NCBI GenBank assembly: GCA_041395725.1 | Contig: JAWKZW010000001.1 | Location: 248,001-312,000 of the forward strand | Origin: Gammaproteobacteria bacterium | GTDB lineage: Bacteria > Pseudomonadota > Gammaproteobacteria > Pseudomonadales > Pseudohongiellaceae | Length of the DNA stretch: 64,000 nucleotides | Direction of reading: 5' to 3' | Shown: piece after piece, positions 26,517 to 34,840 of the stretch | Layout: every line of letters starts with the position of its first letter | Numbering within the stretch: the stretch's first letter is position 1 | Made by a program: the position numbers and the translations under genes | The notes under the pieces: model-generated | The model's input: the letters and a program-made list of their open reading frames with translations, nothing else | Told to the model about the DNA's origin: nothing | Databases searched by the model: none

Positions 26517-28760
26517 ATGAAAATGATTTACCTGCCTGGTCTCATTTCCACGCATCGACTGCTGCTGTGTCTGGGAATTACTCTGTGTCTGGTGCCGGGC
26601 AGCAACGCCCAGGAAATAATTACCCGGCGGGTTAACCCCGGTACCACGGCCATGCCGCTGGCCAACCCTCCGACCATCGATGGCGACGTGCTTGACGATC
26701 CGGCCTGGGCCCAGGTGCCGCCCACCAGCGGTTTCTCCCAGGTGCAACCTGACGAGGGGGAGCCGGCAACCCAGCGCACCGAGGTGTGGATCGGCTACAC
26801 CAGCGAGGCCCTTTACATCGGAGTGGTGGCCTACGATGACAACCCGGCGGGCATCATCGTCGCCGACAGCCGGCGTGACTCTTCCATGGATGAAACCGAC
26901 AGTTTTCAGGTGATTATCGATGGCCTGCTGGACCGCCAGAACGGACTGGTGTTCGGCACCAACCCGGCTGGCATAGAATACGACGCCCAGGTAACCAATG
27001 AAGGCTCCGGCGGTGGTTTTCGCGGCGGCGGCGGTGGGTTCAACCTGAACTGGGATACCACCTGGGAGGTGGATGCCAAAATCGGCGACTACGGCTGGAG
27101 CGCCGAGATGGAAATACCGTTCAGTGCGCTGCGCTACGGTTCGGCACCCGAACAGACCTGGGGCATCAACTTTCAGCGCACCATCCGCCGCAACAACGAG
27201 GTCGCCTACTGGGCACCGCTGGACCGACAGTACAATCTGCAGCGGGTCTCCGAAGCGGGCACCGTCCAGGGGCTGAGACCGCCACCCCGGCGCAGCCTGC
27301 AATTCACTCCCTACGCGCTGGTGGCGGCGGAGCGTGGTGGCACCATCACCTCCGGCACCCGGACAAACGAAGAAGTCGGTTTTGATCTTAAATGGGGAAT
27401 GTCGCCCAGCCTCACGCTGGATGCCACCTACAACACCGATTTCGCCCAGGTCGAAGTGGACGATCAACAGGTCAACCTGGATCGCTTCAGCCTGTTCTTC
27501 CCCGAAAAGCGCCCCTTCTTCCTGGAGAACGCCGGCACTTTCGGGGTGGGCAACCCCAGAGAAGCCGAACTGTTTTTCAGCCGCCGCATTGGCGTCGGTC
27601 CTGGCGGCGCTTCGATACCTATCGAGGGGGGCGCGCGACTGACCGGTAAGGTTGGCCGAAACACCAACGTCGGACTGCTGCGCATGCGCACTGAGGCTAC
27701 AGAAGAACTGGCCCCACAGAATGATTTCACCGTGGTGCGGGTCAACCAGGAACTGGCCAACCGGTCGACGCTGGGTTTCATGTATGTAGAACGAGACGGC
27801 AATGGTCTGATAAACGGCAATGCCAGCGACGACTACAACCGCACCTACGCCGTCGACGGCCGTCTGGGCATCGGCGAAGACGGCAGGATTTCAGGCTGGG
27901 TGGCGCAAACCGATACACCAGGGCTTGAAGGCAATGACCTGGCGGCCAATATCCGGGCCCAGTACAACGATGAGGACTGGGACCTCAGCGCCGGTTACAC
28001 GGAGGTGCAGAGCAACTTCAACCCCGAAGTGGGTTTCCTGTCCCGGCGCGAATACCGCAAGTACGAGTGGCGCGTGTTCCGCCGCTACCGGCCGGACGAT
28101 TTCATGAACCTCTACGAGATACGTCCCCATGCCAACGGCCACCGGTACTATGACTTCGACGGCTATCTGCAGACCGGCTACCTGCATATAGACAGCCATT
28201 GGGAGTTCGCCAACACCATGGAGATTCACACAGGTGTTAACTTCACAGAAGAAGGCGTGCAGGAGCCATTCGAAATTGTCGACGATGTCGTGGTACCAGT
28301 GGGGCGCTACAAACACAATGAATCGCAGCTGGTTTTCCAGACCAACCAGGGGGCACCGCTGAGCTTCTACATCCAGAGCCGGATCGGCGGTTTTTTTGGC
28401 GGCGATCGGGTCAGCCTGTCGCCCCGGATCAACTACCGGATCGGCGAACGCTTCAGCACCGAACTGTCCTGGAATCACAGCGATATCGAGCTGCCGGTGG
28501 TCAATGGCGACTTCAAGGTCGATGTCGGACAGTTGCGACTGTCTTATTCCTTCACCCCGCGGATCCTGCTGCAGACCCTGGTTCAGTACAATAATCAGGC
28601 CGACACGGTGGCCGCGAATGTGCGCTTTGCCTGGCTGCAGTCGGCCAACGCCGGCTTGTTCCTGGTCTATAACGAAGTGGATGAGATGGGTTTCAAACTG
28701 CGGGACAATGCCCGGCAGTTCATCATCAAGTACAGCCGGATTCTGGATTTCTTTAACTGA
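26517..28760 (+). CDS. DUF5916 outer-membrane protein with N-terminal CBM9-like domain
   Basis: This 747-residue protein has a signal peptide (LLLCLGITLCLVPGSNAQ). An N-terminal carbohydrate-binding-family-9-like fold covers about residues 45-230: PTIDGDVLDDPAWAQ, TEVWIGYTSEALYIGVVAYD and DSFQVIIDGLLDRQNGLVF. A DUF5916 barrel follows, with VDLQQVNLDRFSLFFPEKRPFFLE-type sequence (here DRFSLFFPEKRPFFLENAG), ending in an aromatic strand. A Gly-rich loop GGGFRGGGGGF is near residue 165. The family is common in aerobic marine bacteria; its function is not established. Two start codons lie six bases apart (26517 and 26523) behind AAAGGA; the second may be used. Confidence 0.85.
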   Translation: MKMIYLPGLISTHRLLLCLGITLCLVPGSNAQEIITRRVNPGTTAMPLANPPTIDGDVLDDPAWAQVPPTSGFSQVQPDEGEPATQRTEVWIGYTSEALYIGVVAYDDNPAGIIVADSRRDSSMDETDSFQVIIDGLLDRQNGLVFGTNPAGIEYDAQVTNEGSGGGFRGGGGGFNLNWDTTWEVDAKIGDYGWSAEMEIPFSALRYGSAPEQTWGINFQRTIRRNNEVAYWAPLDRQYNLQRVSEAGTVQGLRPPPRRSLQFTPYALVAAERGGTITSGTRTNEEVGFDLKWGMSPSLTLDATYNTDFAQVEVDDQQVNLDRFSLFFPEKRPFFLENAGTFGVGNPREAELFFSRRIGVGPGGASIPIEGGARLTGKVGRNTNVGLLRMRTEATEELAPQNDFTVVRVNQELANRSTLGFMYVERDGNGLINGNASDDYNRTYAVDGRLGIGEDGRISGWVAQTDTPGLEGNDLAANIRAQYNDEDWDLSAGYTEVQSNFNPEVGFLSRREYRKYEWRVFRRYRPDDFMNLYEIRPHANGHRYYDFDGYLQTGYLHIDSHWEFANTMEIHTGVNFTEEGVQEPFEIVDDVVVPVGRYKHNESQLVFQTNQGAPLSFYIQSRIGGFFGGDRVSLSPRINYRIGERFSTELSWNHSDIELPVVNGDFKVDVGQLRLSYSFTPRILLQTLVQYNNQADTVAANVRFAWLQSANAGLFLVYNEVDEMGFKLRDNARQFIIKYSRILDFFN

Positions 28761-28775
28761 CCGGAGAATAGCAGA

Positions 28776-29303
28776 TTAAGGTGTATAAAATTTCCACTGC
28801 CCCTCGACGCGAGCCAGATAGACGTAGCCGACTGTCTGTCGGACACTAGTTCTGGCGGTGGCATCCAGGCACCACAGAATGGTGACAATCACATCAGGCG
28901 CGAAGTTTGCGAAGCGCGCTGCCAGGCCGGCGTGCACGTCGTTGGCAGGATTGAACGGCGCTTGAATTATAAACTTGCTGCCTTCGGGATTCAGTTCCAG
29001 GGAGCGCAGTTGATTGAAAAATCCGTACAGATCCCGGTACCGCTGCGAATCGGAAACAACGGCCTGGAGTGTCGAGTCGTCGGCGGCCTGAGCAGCAGCG
29101 TAGGCCTGCTGGAACAGCGCAATCTGCTGGGCACCTAGCGGCAAGGCTTCAACCTCATTCCACCCCAGCGACCGCGCACAAGCCGACTCGCTCAGTTGCT
29201 GCAGTGGTGTGAATATCTCCGCAAAACTTGGCTGCTGGGCAGCAATATTGCCGTTGGCGGCCAGAAAAGCAAACAGTAGAATTTGCCCAGAAAGTTTACT
29301 CAT
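28776..29303 (-). CDS. Exported protein of unknown function
   Basis: This 175-residue protein starts at the ATG at 29303 behind GAGG; longer upstream starts lack support. It has a signal peptide (SGQILLFAFLAANGNIAAQ). The mature part is largely helical, with a Cys in SESACARSLGW and a C-terminal beta-rich half (PDVIVTILWCLDATA, VGYVYLARVEGQWKFYTP) that resembles a small NTF2/SnoaL-like fold only in general shape. The family is not recognised. It lies 160 bp beyond the ECF cassette on the same strand and could be its last gene or a target. Confidence 0.6.
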   Translation of the reverse strand: MSKLSGQILLFAFLAANGNIAAQQPSFAEIFTPLQQLSESACARSLGWNEVEALPLGAQQIALFQQAYAAAQAADDSTLQAVVSDSQRYRDLYGFFNQLRSLELNPEGSKFIIQAPFNPANDVHAGLAARFANFAPDVIVTILWCLDATARTSVRQTVGYVYLARVEGQWKFYTP

Positions 29304-29463
29304 CGGTACATACCTCGACAGGGTGTCTTCGAGCATACTTGAAGTTTCGATCGGCTTCAAACCTGCCATCATTTTAGTCACTTCGATGACTATACCCGTC
29401 CGACTGTTTCCCATGGGTTCACAGCCATACTCGAGCAAAACACCGGTCTGATTCACGTTAACG

Positions 29464-29832
29464 TCAAGTTGTGTAAGAAGAATGGCGTACTTTGTCCCAA
29501 CTCATTTTCAGGCCCTTGCCAATAATCACCAACAGAGTCGCCAGGTTGTTAACTGGCGCAAGAATCCAGCTTATGGAACTGTCACCCAGATCGATCAGTT
29601 CAATATTCAATACCTGAGTCAAAACCAGAGCAACCGGTTGCAGAGCCTGTAGAAATTGTGAGGTTATTGCCAGAAGCGCGGATGCCACCAGCACAACGAC
29701 AAGGAGCCTTTGTATATTACGCCTGCGCCTTAACTGCATCACCTGATTGGTGAATCCCGAGTCATCGAGTGTTTCATCAGCCCTGGCAAACAATCCCTGC
29801 AGGTGAGGATCCCGCTCATTACTCATGTTCAC
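29464..29832 (-). CDS. Putative membrane anti-sigma factor, cassette A
   Basis: This 122-residue protein has a soluble N-terminus of about 40 residues (DETLDDSGFTNQVMQLRRRR) and a long hydrophobic segment (LLVVVLVASALLAITSQFL). A second hydrophobic stretch near the C-terminus follows. It overlaps the stop of the ECF sigma gene by four bases, the usual arrangement for a membrane anti-sigma factor. The N-terminal DDSGFTNQV motif is echoed by RDDGFTRLV in the matching gene of cassette B (32136). No zinc-binding HxxxCxxC motif is present, so the anti-sigma role is inferred from position and topology. Confidence 0.65.
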   Translation of the reverse strand: MNMSNERDPHLQGLFARADETLDDSGFTNQVMQLRRRRNIQRLLVVVLVASALLAITSQFLQALQPVALVLTQVLNIELIDLGDSSISWILAPVNNLATLLVIIGKGLKMSWDKVRHSSYTT

Positions 29833-30446
29833 TGCTCCCGGTTTGAGTTGTCCTGGTAGGCTGCCAGGAGGTGTCTCAGCTTTTCACTACCCCGTTTGAT
29901 ATGGGATTTGACCGTGCCCATCGGCAGCTCCATGACCCGGGAAATCTCATCGTGAGACATCCCCTCGTGGTATGACAATACGATACACGATCGCACTGCA
30001 GGTGAAAGCACGGATAATGCTGCATCAAGGTCTATCACTTTGGTGGTAGCGTCCCGACTGCCGGCATCCGCTTCCTCCAGTTCGTTGGCGTTACGCAGCG
30101 CATCGTGTTTACGCAGGTGTTGAAGCCAGACAGATACTGCTATTTTTTTCAGCCAGCCTCCAAAGGCATCCGCCTTCCGCAGGGCTTTCAGGCTGGTCCA
30201 CATTTTAAGAAACACCTGCTGGGCAAGATCGTCTGCCAGATTACTGTCGCCACAGAATCGCCGCATCAGGTTCCTTATCGAAGACTGACGCCTTCTCACC
30301 AGTTCTTCGAACGCGGCATCGTCACCGTCACGCGCGAGGCTGACGATCAACGCTTCAGGGCATTCGGGATAATAATCCCTGGCAACTCGCAAAAGATGCT
30401 CTCCTGGATCGGTGGCTTCAGTTCCATGAACCTTTGGCGCGCTCAC
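29829..30446 (-). CDS. ECF sigma factor, cassette A
   Basis: This 205-residue sigma-70 family protein contains region 2 (AFEELVRRRQSSIRNLMRRF, ADDLAQQVFLKMW, FGGWLKKIAVSVWLQHLRK) and region 4 (LDAALSVLSPAVRSCIVLSY, HDEISRVMELPMGTVKSHIK). An N-terminal extension of about 35 residues is unusual. Sigma factors of this class direct RNA polymerase to stress or surface-signal promoters. It overlaps the upstream small membrane gene and the downstream putative anti-sigma gene by four bases each, a tight translational operon. A paralogous cassette faces away from it at 31179-32516. Confidence 0.92.
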   Translation of the reverse strand: MSAPKVHGTEATDPGEHLLRVARDYYPECPEALIVSLARDGDDAAFEELVRRRQSSIRNLMRRFCGDSNLADDLAQQVFLKMWTSLKALRKADAFGGWLKKIAVSVWLQHLRKHDALRNANELEEADAGSRDATTKVIDLDAALSVLSPAVRSCIVLSYHEGMSHDEISRVMELPMGTVKSHIKRGSEKLRHLLAAYQDNSNREQ

Positions 30447-30853
30447 TCATACCAGCGTTCCGTATATCTGGCTGCTGCCAGGAAACCCAACCCGAGAACA
30501 GCAAGCAGGCCGGCAACACCGAGCATCAACACTCGCGCGTCCGACGAAATAAATCCAAGTGCGAAGGCAAACACCACCATCCCGGCGGCAACGGGCAATA
30601 TCCACAACGCCGTCACTTTGAAATCCCTGTCCACTCTGCCACTGCCACTGCTGGTGACAGCGGACAGTTTCTCCAGCAATTCATCGTCAAGCGGATGACC
30701 ACTCTCGATCGCTCGCCTTATGGTCTCATGCTGACTCTCGCGCTTGCGAATGCCGTCCCAGTACGAGGCGACCACTGCCGAAGCAACAAAACCCCAGAAG
30801 GCCAGGGCTGCCAGTCCCCCTCCAAGCCCAAAATTATCCATAGCGTTCTCCAT
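30443..30853 (-). CDS. Small membrane protein (DUF6249-like), cassette A
   Basis: This 136-residue protein has three membrane segments: LAALAFWGFVASAVVASYW, ALWILPVAAGMVVFAFALGF and VLMLGVAGLLAVLGLGFLAA. They are separated by a charged loop (RKRESQHETIRRAIESGHPL, then DDELLEKLS). The loop motif ETIRRAIE-GHPLDDELLEKL resembles ETLIKIVEHGATVEPDMLRVL in the matching gene at 31179, so the two are paralogues. I place both in the DUF6249 type from memory. It is the first gene of the operon and overlaps the sigma gene by four bases. Confidence 0.75.
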   Translation of the reverse strand: MENAMDNFGLGGGLAALAFWGFVASAVVASYWDGIRKRESQHETIRRAIESGHPLDDELLEKLSAVTSSGSGRVDRDFKVTALWILPVAAGMVVFAFALGFISSDARVLMLGVAGLLAVLGLGFLAAARYTERWYE

Positions 30854-31178
30854 TTTTCAGATCGTTGCAGTAATAGAGATGCACGATTCCCCTAATTGGA
30901 TGCAGCAAAGTATTTCTTCTACAAAAACCAGCCGGCGTGAGTTACACCATTGATCTCCGGAATGTGAACCCCACAGACCCCTGTATAATACATACGTGGT
31001 TCCAGCCCGCCTCCTCCTCCGCCCATTGCGTTTCGATACGAAGATCAGCTGGCATGGCGTGTTGTGCAGGCTATTGGCCCCTCGCTTTTTATTGCCGCTA
31101 AAAAGCCTCCCCCGCCATGCATCCAACAGGGCACTGAGAAACATCCTGGCTCTATACTAATGCAGAGGAGAAAGTGAT
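30854..31178. promoter_or_regulatory. Shared intergenic region between the two ECF cassettes
   Basis: This 325-bp region must hold the promoters of both divergent operons. It contains an inverted pair, TTGGATGCA at 30896-30904 and TGCATCCAA at 31118-31126, placed symmetrically near the two ends, and a TATAAT at 30984-30989. No matching -35 box was found for the latter. A minus-strand open frame in it lacks support. Confidence 0.5.
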
Positions 31179-31541
31179 ATGGGTGAACTCATTGGACTGA
31201 CAGCGGTGATTTTTGGAATCGGAGGGCCGATACTGGTCATCTACCTGTTTCTATTATTCGCTAATAAGAGACTCGCGCTGAAGACTGAAACTCTGATAAA
31301 GATCGTTGAACACGGCGCCACGGTCGAACCGGACATGCTGAGGGTACTGAATGAGCCCGCTGGACCTGAAGCAGATCTGCGCAGGGGCCTGATCTGGCTG
31401 GCAATAGGCATTCCCGCAGTATTCAGCCTGTTGATGCTGCCGGAAGGTCCACCCTGGGTGCTGGGTCTGATACCCGTTTTTATCGGGATTGCCTATTTGA
31501 TCATGATGAAACTGGCCGCAGACCCGAACAACGGGAAATGA
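31179..31541 (+). CDS. Small membrane protein (DUF6249-like), cassette B
   Basis: This 120-residue protein has three membrane segments (LTAVIFGIGGPILVIYLFLLF, LIWLAIGIPAVFSLLML, VLGLIPVFIGIAYLIMM). A charged loop (KTETLIKIVEHGATVEPDML) lies after the first segment. The loop resembles that in the gene at 30443-30853. GAGGAGA lies before the ATG at a good distance. It is the first gene of the plus-strand cassette, 7 bp before the sigma gene. Confidence 0.78.
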   Translation: MGELIGLTAVIFGIGGPILVIYLFLLFANKRLALKTETLIKIVEHGATVEPDMLRVLNEPAGPEADLRRGLIWLAIGIPAVFSLLMLPEGPPWVLGLIPVFIGIAYLIMMKLAADPNNGK

Positions 31542-31548
31542 AAGCTAT

Positions 31549-32139
31549 TTGACTGACACGCTGAAGGAAAAATCGCTCCTGTTCCGGGTGCAGACCACCC
31601 GGGACAGGGAGGCTTTCGCAGAGCTGGTGGCGCTGAATCAATCACGGCTGCGCCTGTTCCTGTTACGTCTGTGTCGCAATCATGCCCTCGCCGACGATAT
31701 AGCGCAGGAAACTTTTGTCACTGCCTACCAACGAATTGGCACTTTTACAGGCACCGGGAGTTTCCAGGGCTGGTTGATACGTATCGCCCACCGTCGCTTC
31801 CTCCTGCATCTGCGGCAGGAAAAGCGGGAACAGAGAGTACTCTCAGATCTTCAGCAGTCTACCGGCCCGGACGCACACCACTACGAAGCCATTACACCTT
31901 TGCAGAAAGACCTCGAACGCGCCTTTTCCTCGCTTACCCCCGGAGAAGCCGCCACAATCACACTGTGTCACAGTTATGGGTTTTCCCATCAGGAAGTGGC
32001 TGATATTCTGGACACTCCCCTTGGTACAGTTAAATCACAGATCAGGCGGGGATTGGAAAAACTACGCTCGATCCTTGTCGAAACGCCTGGAACAAGTGAC
32101 ACACCCGACGCAGGAACCAATCGAAAGGAGGCGGTATGA
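31549..32139 (+). CDS. ECF sigma factor, cassette B
   Basis: This 196-residue sigma-70 family protein contains region 2 (AFAELVALNQSRLRLFLLRL, ADDIAQETFVTAYQRI, FQGWLIRIAHRRFLLHLRQ) and region 4 (LERAFSSLTPGEAATITLCH, HQEVADILDTPLGTVKSQIR). The best start is the TTG at 31549, since no ATG lies between the previous stop and region 2. Its stop overlaps the start of the downstream membrane gene by four bases (ATGA). It is a paralogue of the sigma factor at 29829-30446 but well diverged, so the two probably read different promoters. Confidence 0.9.
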   Translation: MTDTLKEKSLLFRVQTTRDREAFAELVALNQSRLRLFLLRLCRNHALADDIAQETFVTAYQRIGTFTGTGSFQGWLIRIAHRRFLLHLRQEKREQRVLSDLQQSTGPDAHHYEAITPLQKDLERAFSSLTPGEAATITLCHSYGFSHQEVADILDTPLGTVKSQIRRGLEKLRSILVETPGTSDTPDAGTNRKEAV

Positions 32140-32516
32140 GCAACCATTATTTGTCTGACAAAGACCTCGAACAGCTGCTCGAGTGTCCACCGTCAATCCG
32201 GGATGATGGCTTTACCCGGCTGGTTGACTCCCGTCTGGAAGGAAAGGCAGCCACCCGCAGGAAAGTCTTCGCAGCCGCCGGGTTGGTGTGGTTGATTATT
32301 TTTCTGGCCGATTTTCCTTTGCGTGAGCCAACCTACTATACCGGGAAGCTGAGATTGCTCGGTTCCCGGATAGAAAATGTGATACCCGACCTCTTCAATA
32401 TCCAACCGGATACCCTGCTCCCTGGTCTGGCCAGCCAACCGGGGATATTACTGGGTATTCTGATTCTTTTCTCCAGCGCAATTGCGCTGCTTTCAGCTCA
32501 GCTCCTTAACAGATAA
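32136..32516 (+). CDS. Putative membrane anti-sigma factor, cassette B
   Basis: This 126-residue protein has a soluble N-terminus (LSDKDLEQLLECPPSIRDDG, then FTRLVDSRL), a membrane segment (KVFAAAGLVWLIIFLADF) and a second hydrophobic stretch at the C-terminus (GILLGILILFSSAIALLSA). It overlaps the sigma gene by four bases. Its DDGFTRLV motif and topology match the gene at 29464-29832. The anti-sigma role is inferred from position. A bidirectional terminator follows. Confidence 0.68.
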   Translation: MSNHYLSDKDLEQLLECPPSIRDDGFTRLVDSRLEGKAATRRKVFAAAGLVWLIIFLADFPLREPTYYTGKLRLLGSRIENVIPDLFNIQPDTLLPGLASQPGILLGILILFSSAIALLSAQLLNR

Positions 32517-32570
32517 CGCCCGGCAGGAGTATGCGTTCTCGGGATTCATCAGCGGATTCCCGGGCAAAAA

Positions 32571-32597
32571 AAAGGCAACCTGTCGGTTGCCTTTTTT
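32571..32597. terminator. Bidirectional rho-independent terminator
   Basis: A GGCAACC stem (32574-32580), TGTC loop and GGTTGCC stem (32585-32591) are flanked by an A-run on the left and TTTTTT on the right. It can stop the plus-strand ECF cassette and the convergent PQQ dehydrogenase gene. Confidence 0.92.
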
Positions 32598-32615
32598 ACT
32601 TCAACCACTGCTCTT

Positions 32616-34637
32616 TTAGTGAGCGGCGCCACCTGACATGCCTGCATCCCAGCCTGGCAGAGCCATGGTGCTGATCGAGCCACCGGTCTGCAGCAGGATG
32701 AACTGATGCCCATTATGGACATAAGTCATCATGCCGTAGCGGCTGTTTGCCGGCGCATCGATAACCCCAATGGTTTCACCGCTGGCCTTGTCGATAGCCC
32801 ACAACGCCGGGCTGCCGTCACTGCGCTGTGAGGCGTAGATCACCAGGGATTCGGTCACCACCATCGGCACGTGGGCCCCGGTGCCGGTTTCACCCACATC
32901 AACGCCTTCCAGAGCCGGGTTGTTGCGAATGCGATCCGGGGTTTCGCCGGTGGGGATTTCCCACAGGTGGTCGCCGGTGTTCATGTCAATCGCCACCAGG
33001 GAACTGTAAGGCGGCTTGAAGATCGGCAAACCGCTGCGCAGCCTTGGGCCACCGCGGCCGGCGCCAACCGCGTAGGCGGCCAACGTGGTTCCAGTAGGTG
33101 CCGCGTACTGAGTGTCAGCTTCCTCACCTGGGACGATGGTTCGTGAGGAACAGCCTTTATGGGTAGTAATGTACATGATGCCCGACTCAGGATCGGCGGC
33201 TGCCGGACCGGAAATATTGACACCACCGGTATCGCCAGGACACCAGAATGCACCCAGCTTGCCCTCGTCGTTGTCACGGTGCAGGGGCGGCTGAAACAGC
33301 GGACCGTAGTCATACTGTGCCAGTACCTCCAGCGCTTCCCTGCGCAGTTCCGGAGTAAAATCAATCAGCTCGTCCGGGGTCACTTCCTGCAGGGTATAAG
33401 CTGCTGGCTTGGTGGGGAAAGGCTGAGTCGGTGACAGTTTTTCACCGGGTATTTTTGAAGCCGGAACCGGCCGCTCGACAATCGGCCACAGGGGCTCGCC
33501 GGTTTCGCGATTGAACGCGTAAACAAAACCCTGCTTGGTGGCCTGGGCCACGGCAGGAGTCGGCGCGCCATCCAGGTTCACATCCAGCAGGATCGGCGCA
33601 GTCGGCGTGTCGTAGTTCCAGATATCGTGATGCACCAGCTGGTAGTGCCAGGCTCGCTCGCCGGTCTGAGCATTCAGGGCAATCAGACTGGTGCTGAACA
33701 GGTTGTCCCCAGGGCGGAAACCACCGTAAAAATCCACTGTGGCACCGTTAGTGGGTATGTAAACCAGGTCCAGCTCCGGATCGGCGGCCATGGGCGCCCA
33801 GGAGGAGACGTCGCCGGTCCATTGCCAGGCATCGTTTTCCCAGGTTTCGTGACCGTACTCGCCAGGCCGGGGAATCACATTGAATTTCCACTTGAAGGCC
33901 CCGGTTTTTGCGTCATAGGCAAGAATATCGCCGGGAATGTTCTCGATGCGCGCCTGGTGGTAGCCCTGCTCTGCCGAGTTACCTACCACAACCGTATCGT
34001 TAACCACGATCGGTGGTGAGGAAGACGTGATATAGCCGGTTTCAAGGGGAATACCGTCATAAGGATCGTAGGGGTGGCCCAGGTCAGCCAGCAGGTCCAC
34101 TACGCCGGTCTGGGGAAAACCTTCAACCGGAACCGGGCTGCCGAAATTTTCCAGCGGCGAGCAGGTCTCGAAATCCAGCGCCACCAGGAAAAAACCCGGT
34201 GTGGTGATATAAATCACCTTGCGCCCGTCAACTTCGCTGAGTGCTACACCCTTGCCGTAATCCTTGCGCATGGAGTACTCATAGCGGTAGGTATTGGGCA
34301 AGCGGAAAGAGCACACCGTTTGACCGGTCTGGGCATCTGCCACGACGACATGACGGCGGGGGCCGGCCACAAAAACAAGCTTGCCATCCACGTAACTTGG
34401 TGTCGCACGGCCACTCTGGGCGTCGAAACTGGAGCCATCCCAGACCCAGGCCTCCTCCAGTTCGCCGAAGTTCTGGGCCGTAATCTGGTCAGCCTCGGAA
34501 TAGCGGGTATGGGCATAATCGCTGCCCAGGGTCCACCACTCCACCGTATCCTGATTCTGGGCACTGGCCACACCGGCTGACACGCCCAGCAGGCCTGCCA
34601 TCAGCACACATGCGCCCTTCTTAGTCATTTTCATCAT
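32616..34637 (-). CDS. PQQ-dependent (quinoprotein) dehydrogenase
   Basis: This 673-residue protein has a signal peptide (ACVLMAGLLGVSAGVASAQ). It has an eight-bladed quinoprotein propeller: WWTLGSDYAHTRYSEADQIT at the start, YVDGKLVFVAGPRRHVVV, AYDAKTGAFKWKFNVIPRPG, HHDIWNYDTPTAPILLDV, AFNRETGEPLWPI, and AIDMNTGDHLWEIPTGE. The AxDxxTGxxxW blade repeats are clear. It resembles glucose- or alcohol-type dehydrogenases without a cytochrome domain or membrane anchor. It oxidises a sugar or alcohol in the periplasm and passes electrons to the quinone pool. The substrate is not evident. GAGG precedes the paired ATG start. Confidence 0.87.
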   Translation of the reverse strand: MMKMTKKGACVLMAGLLGVSAGVASAQNQDTVEWWTLGSDYAHTRYSEADQITAQNFGELEEAWVWDGSSFDAQSGRATPSYVDGKLVFVAGPRRHVVVADAQTGQTVCSFRLPNTYRYEYSMRKDYGKGVALSEVDGRKVIYITTPGFFLVALDFETCSPLENFGSPVPVEGFPQTGVVDLLADLGHPYDPYDGIPLETGYITSSSPPIVVNDTVVVGNSAEQGYHQARIENIPGDILAYDAKTGAFKWKFNVIPRPGEYGHETWENDAWQWTGDVSSWAPMAADPELDLVYIPTNGATVDFYGGFRPGDNLFSTSLIALNAQTGERAWHYQLVHHDIWNYDTPTAPILLDVNLDGAPTPAVAQATKQGFVYAFNRETGEPLWPIVERPVPASKIPGEKLSPTQPFPTKPAAYTLQEVTPDELIDFTPELRREALEVLAQYDYGPLFQPPLHRDNDEGKLGAFWCPGDTGGVNISGPAAADPESGIMYITTHKGCSSRTIVPGEEADTQYAAPTGTTLAAYAVGAGRGGPRLRSGLPIFKPPYSSLVAIDMNTGDHLWEIPTGETPDRIRNNPALEGVDVGETGTGAHVPMVVTESLVIYASQRSDGSPALWAIDKASGETIGVIDAPANSRYGMMTYVHNGHQFILLQTGGSISTMALPGWDAGMSGGAAH

Positions 34638-34840
34638 TGGTATCCTCGTTGCTTCAGATACTTCGTGTGGGCTGCCGTTGATTCAGACCTCGGCAACCCA
34701 GAGGAAAGGTTACTAAAACCATTTATTATTCATAGGGTTAAGGTAGATATTCGCAATTCCGCGAGCGAGCAGGTTACCCCGTTTACCCGGGCAAGTCCAC
34801 CGGGCAAATGTTACGGTGTATTACATAGAAAGCGCCTTTT

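Noticed and set aside
26292..27467. Long minus-strand open frame of 391 codons antisense to the DUF5916 gene
   Set aside because: It is a shadow of a GC-rich coding gene whose plus-strand product has a clear signal peptide and domains; the antisense product has none.
30857..31144. 95-codon minus-strand frame between the two ECF cassettes
   Set aside because: It would occupy the whole shared promoter region, has no convincing ribosome binding site and resembles no protein.
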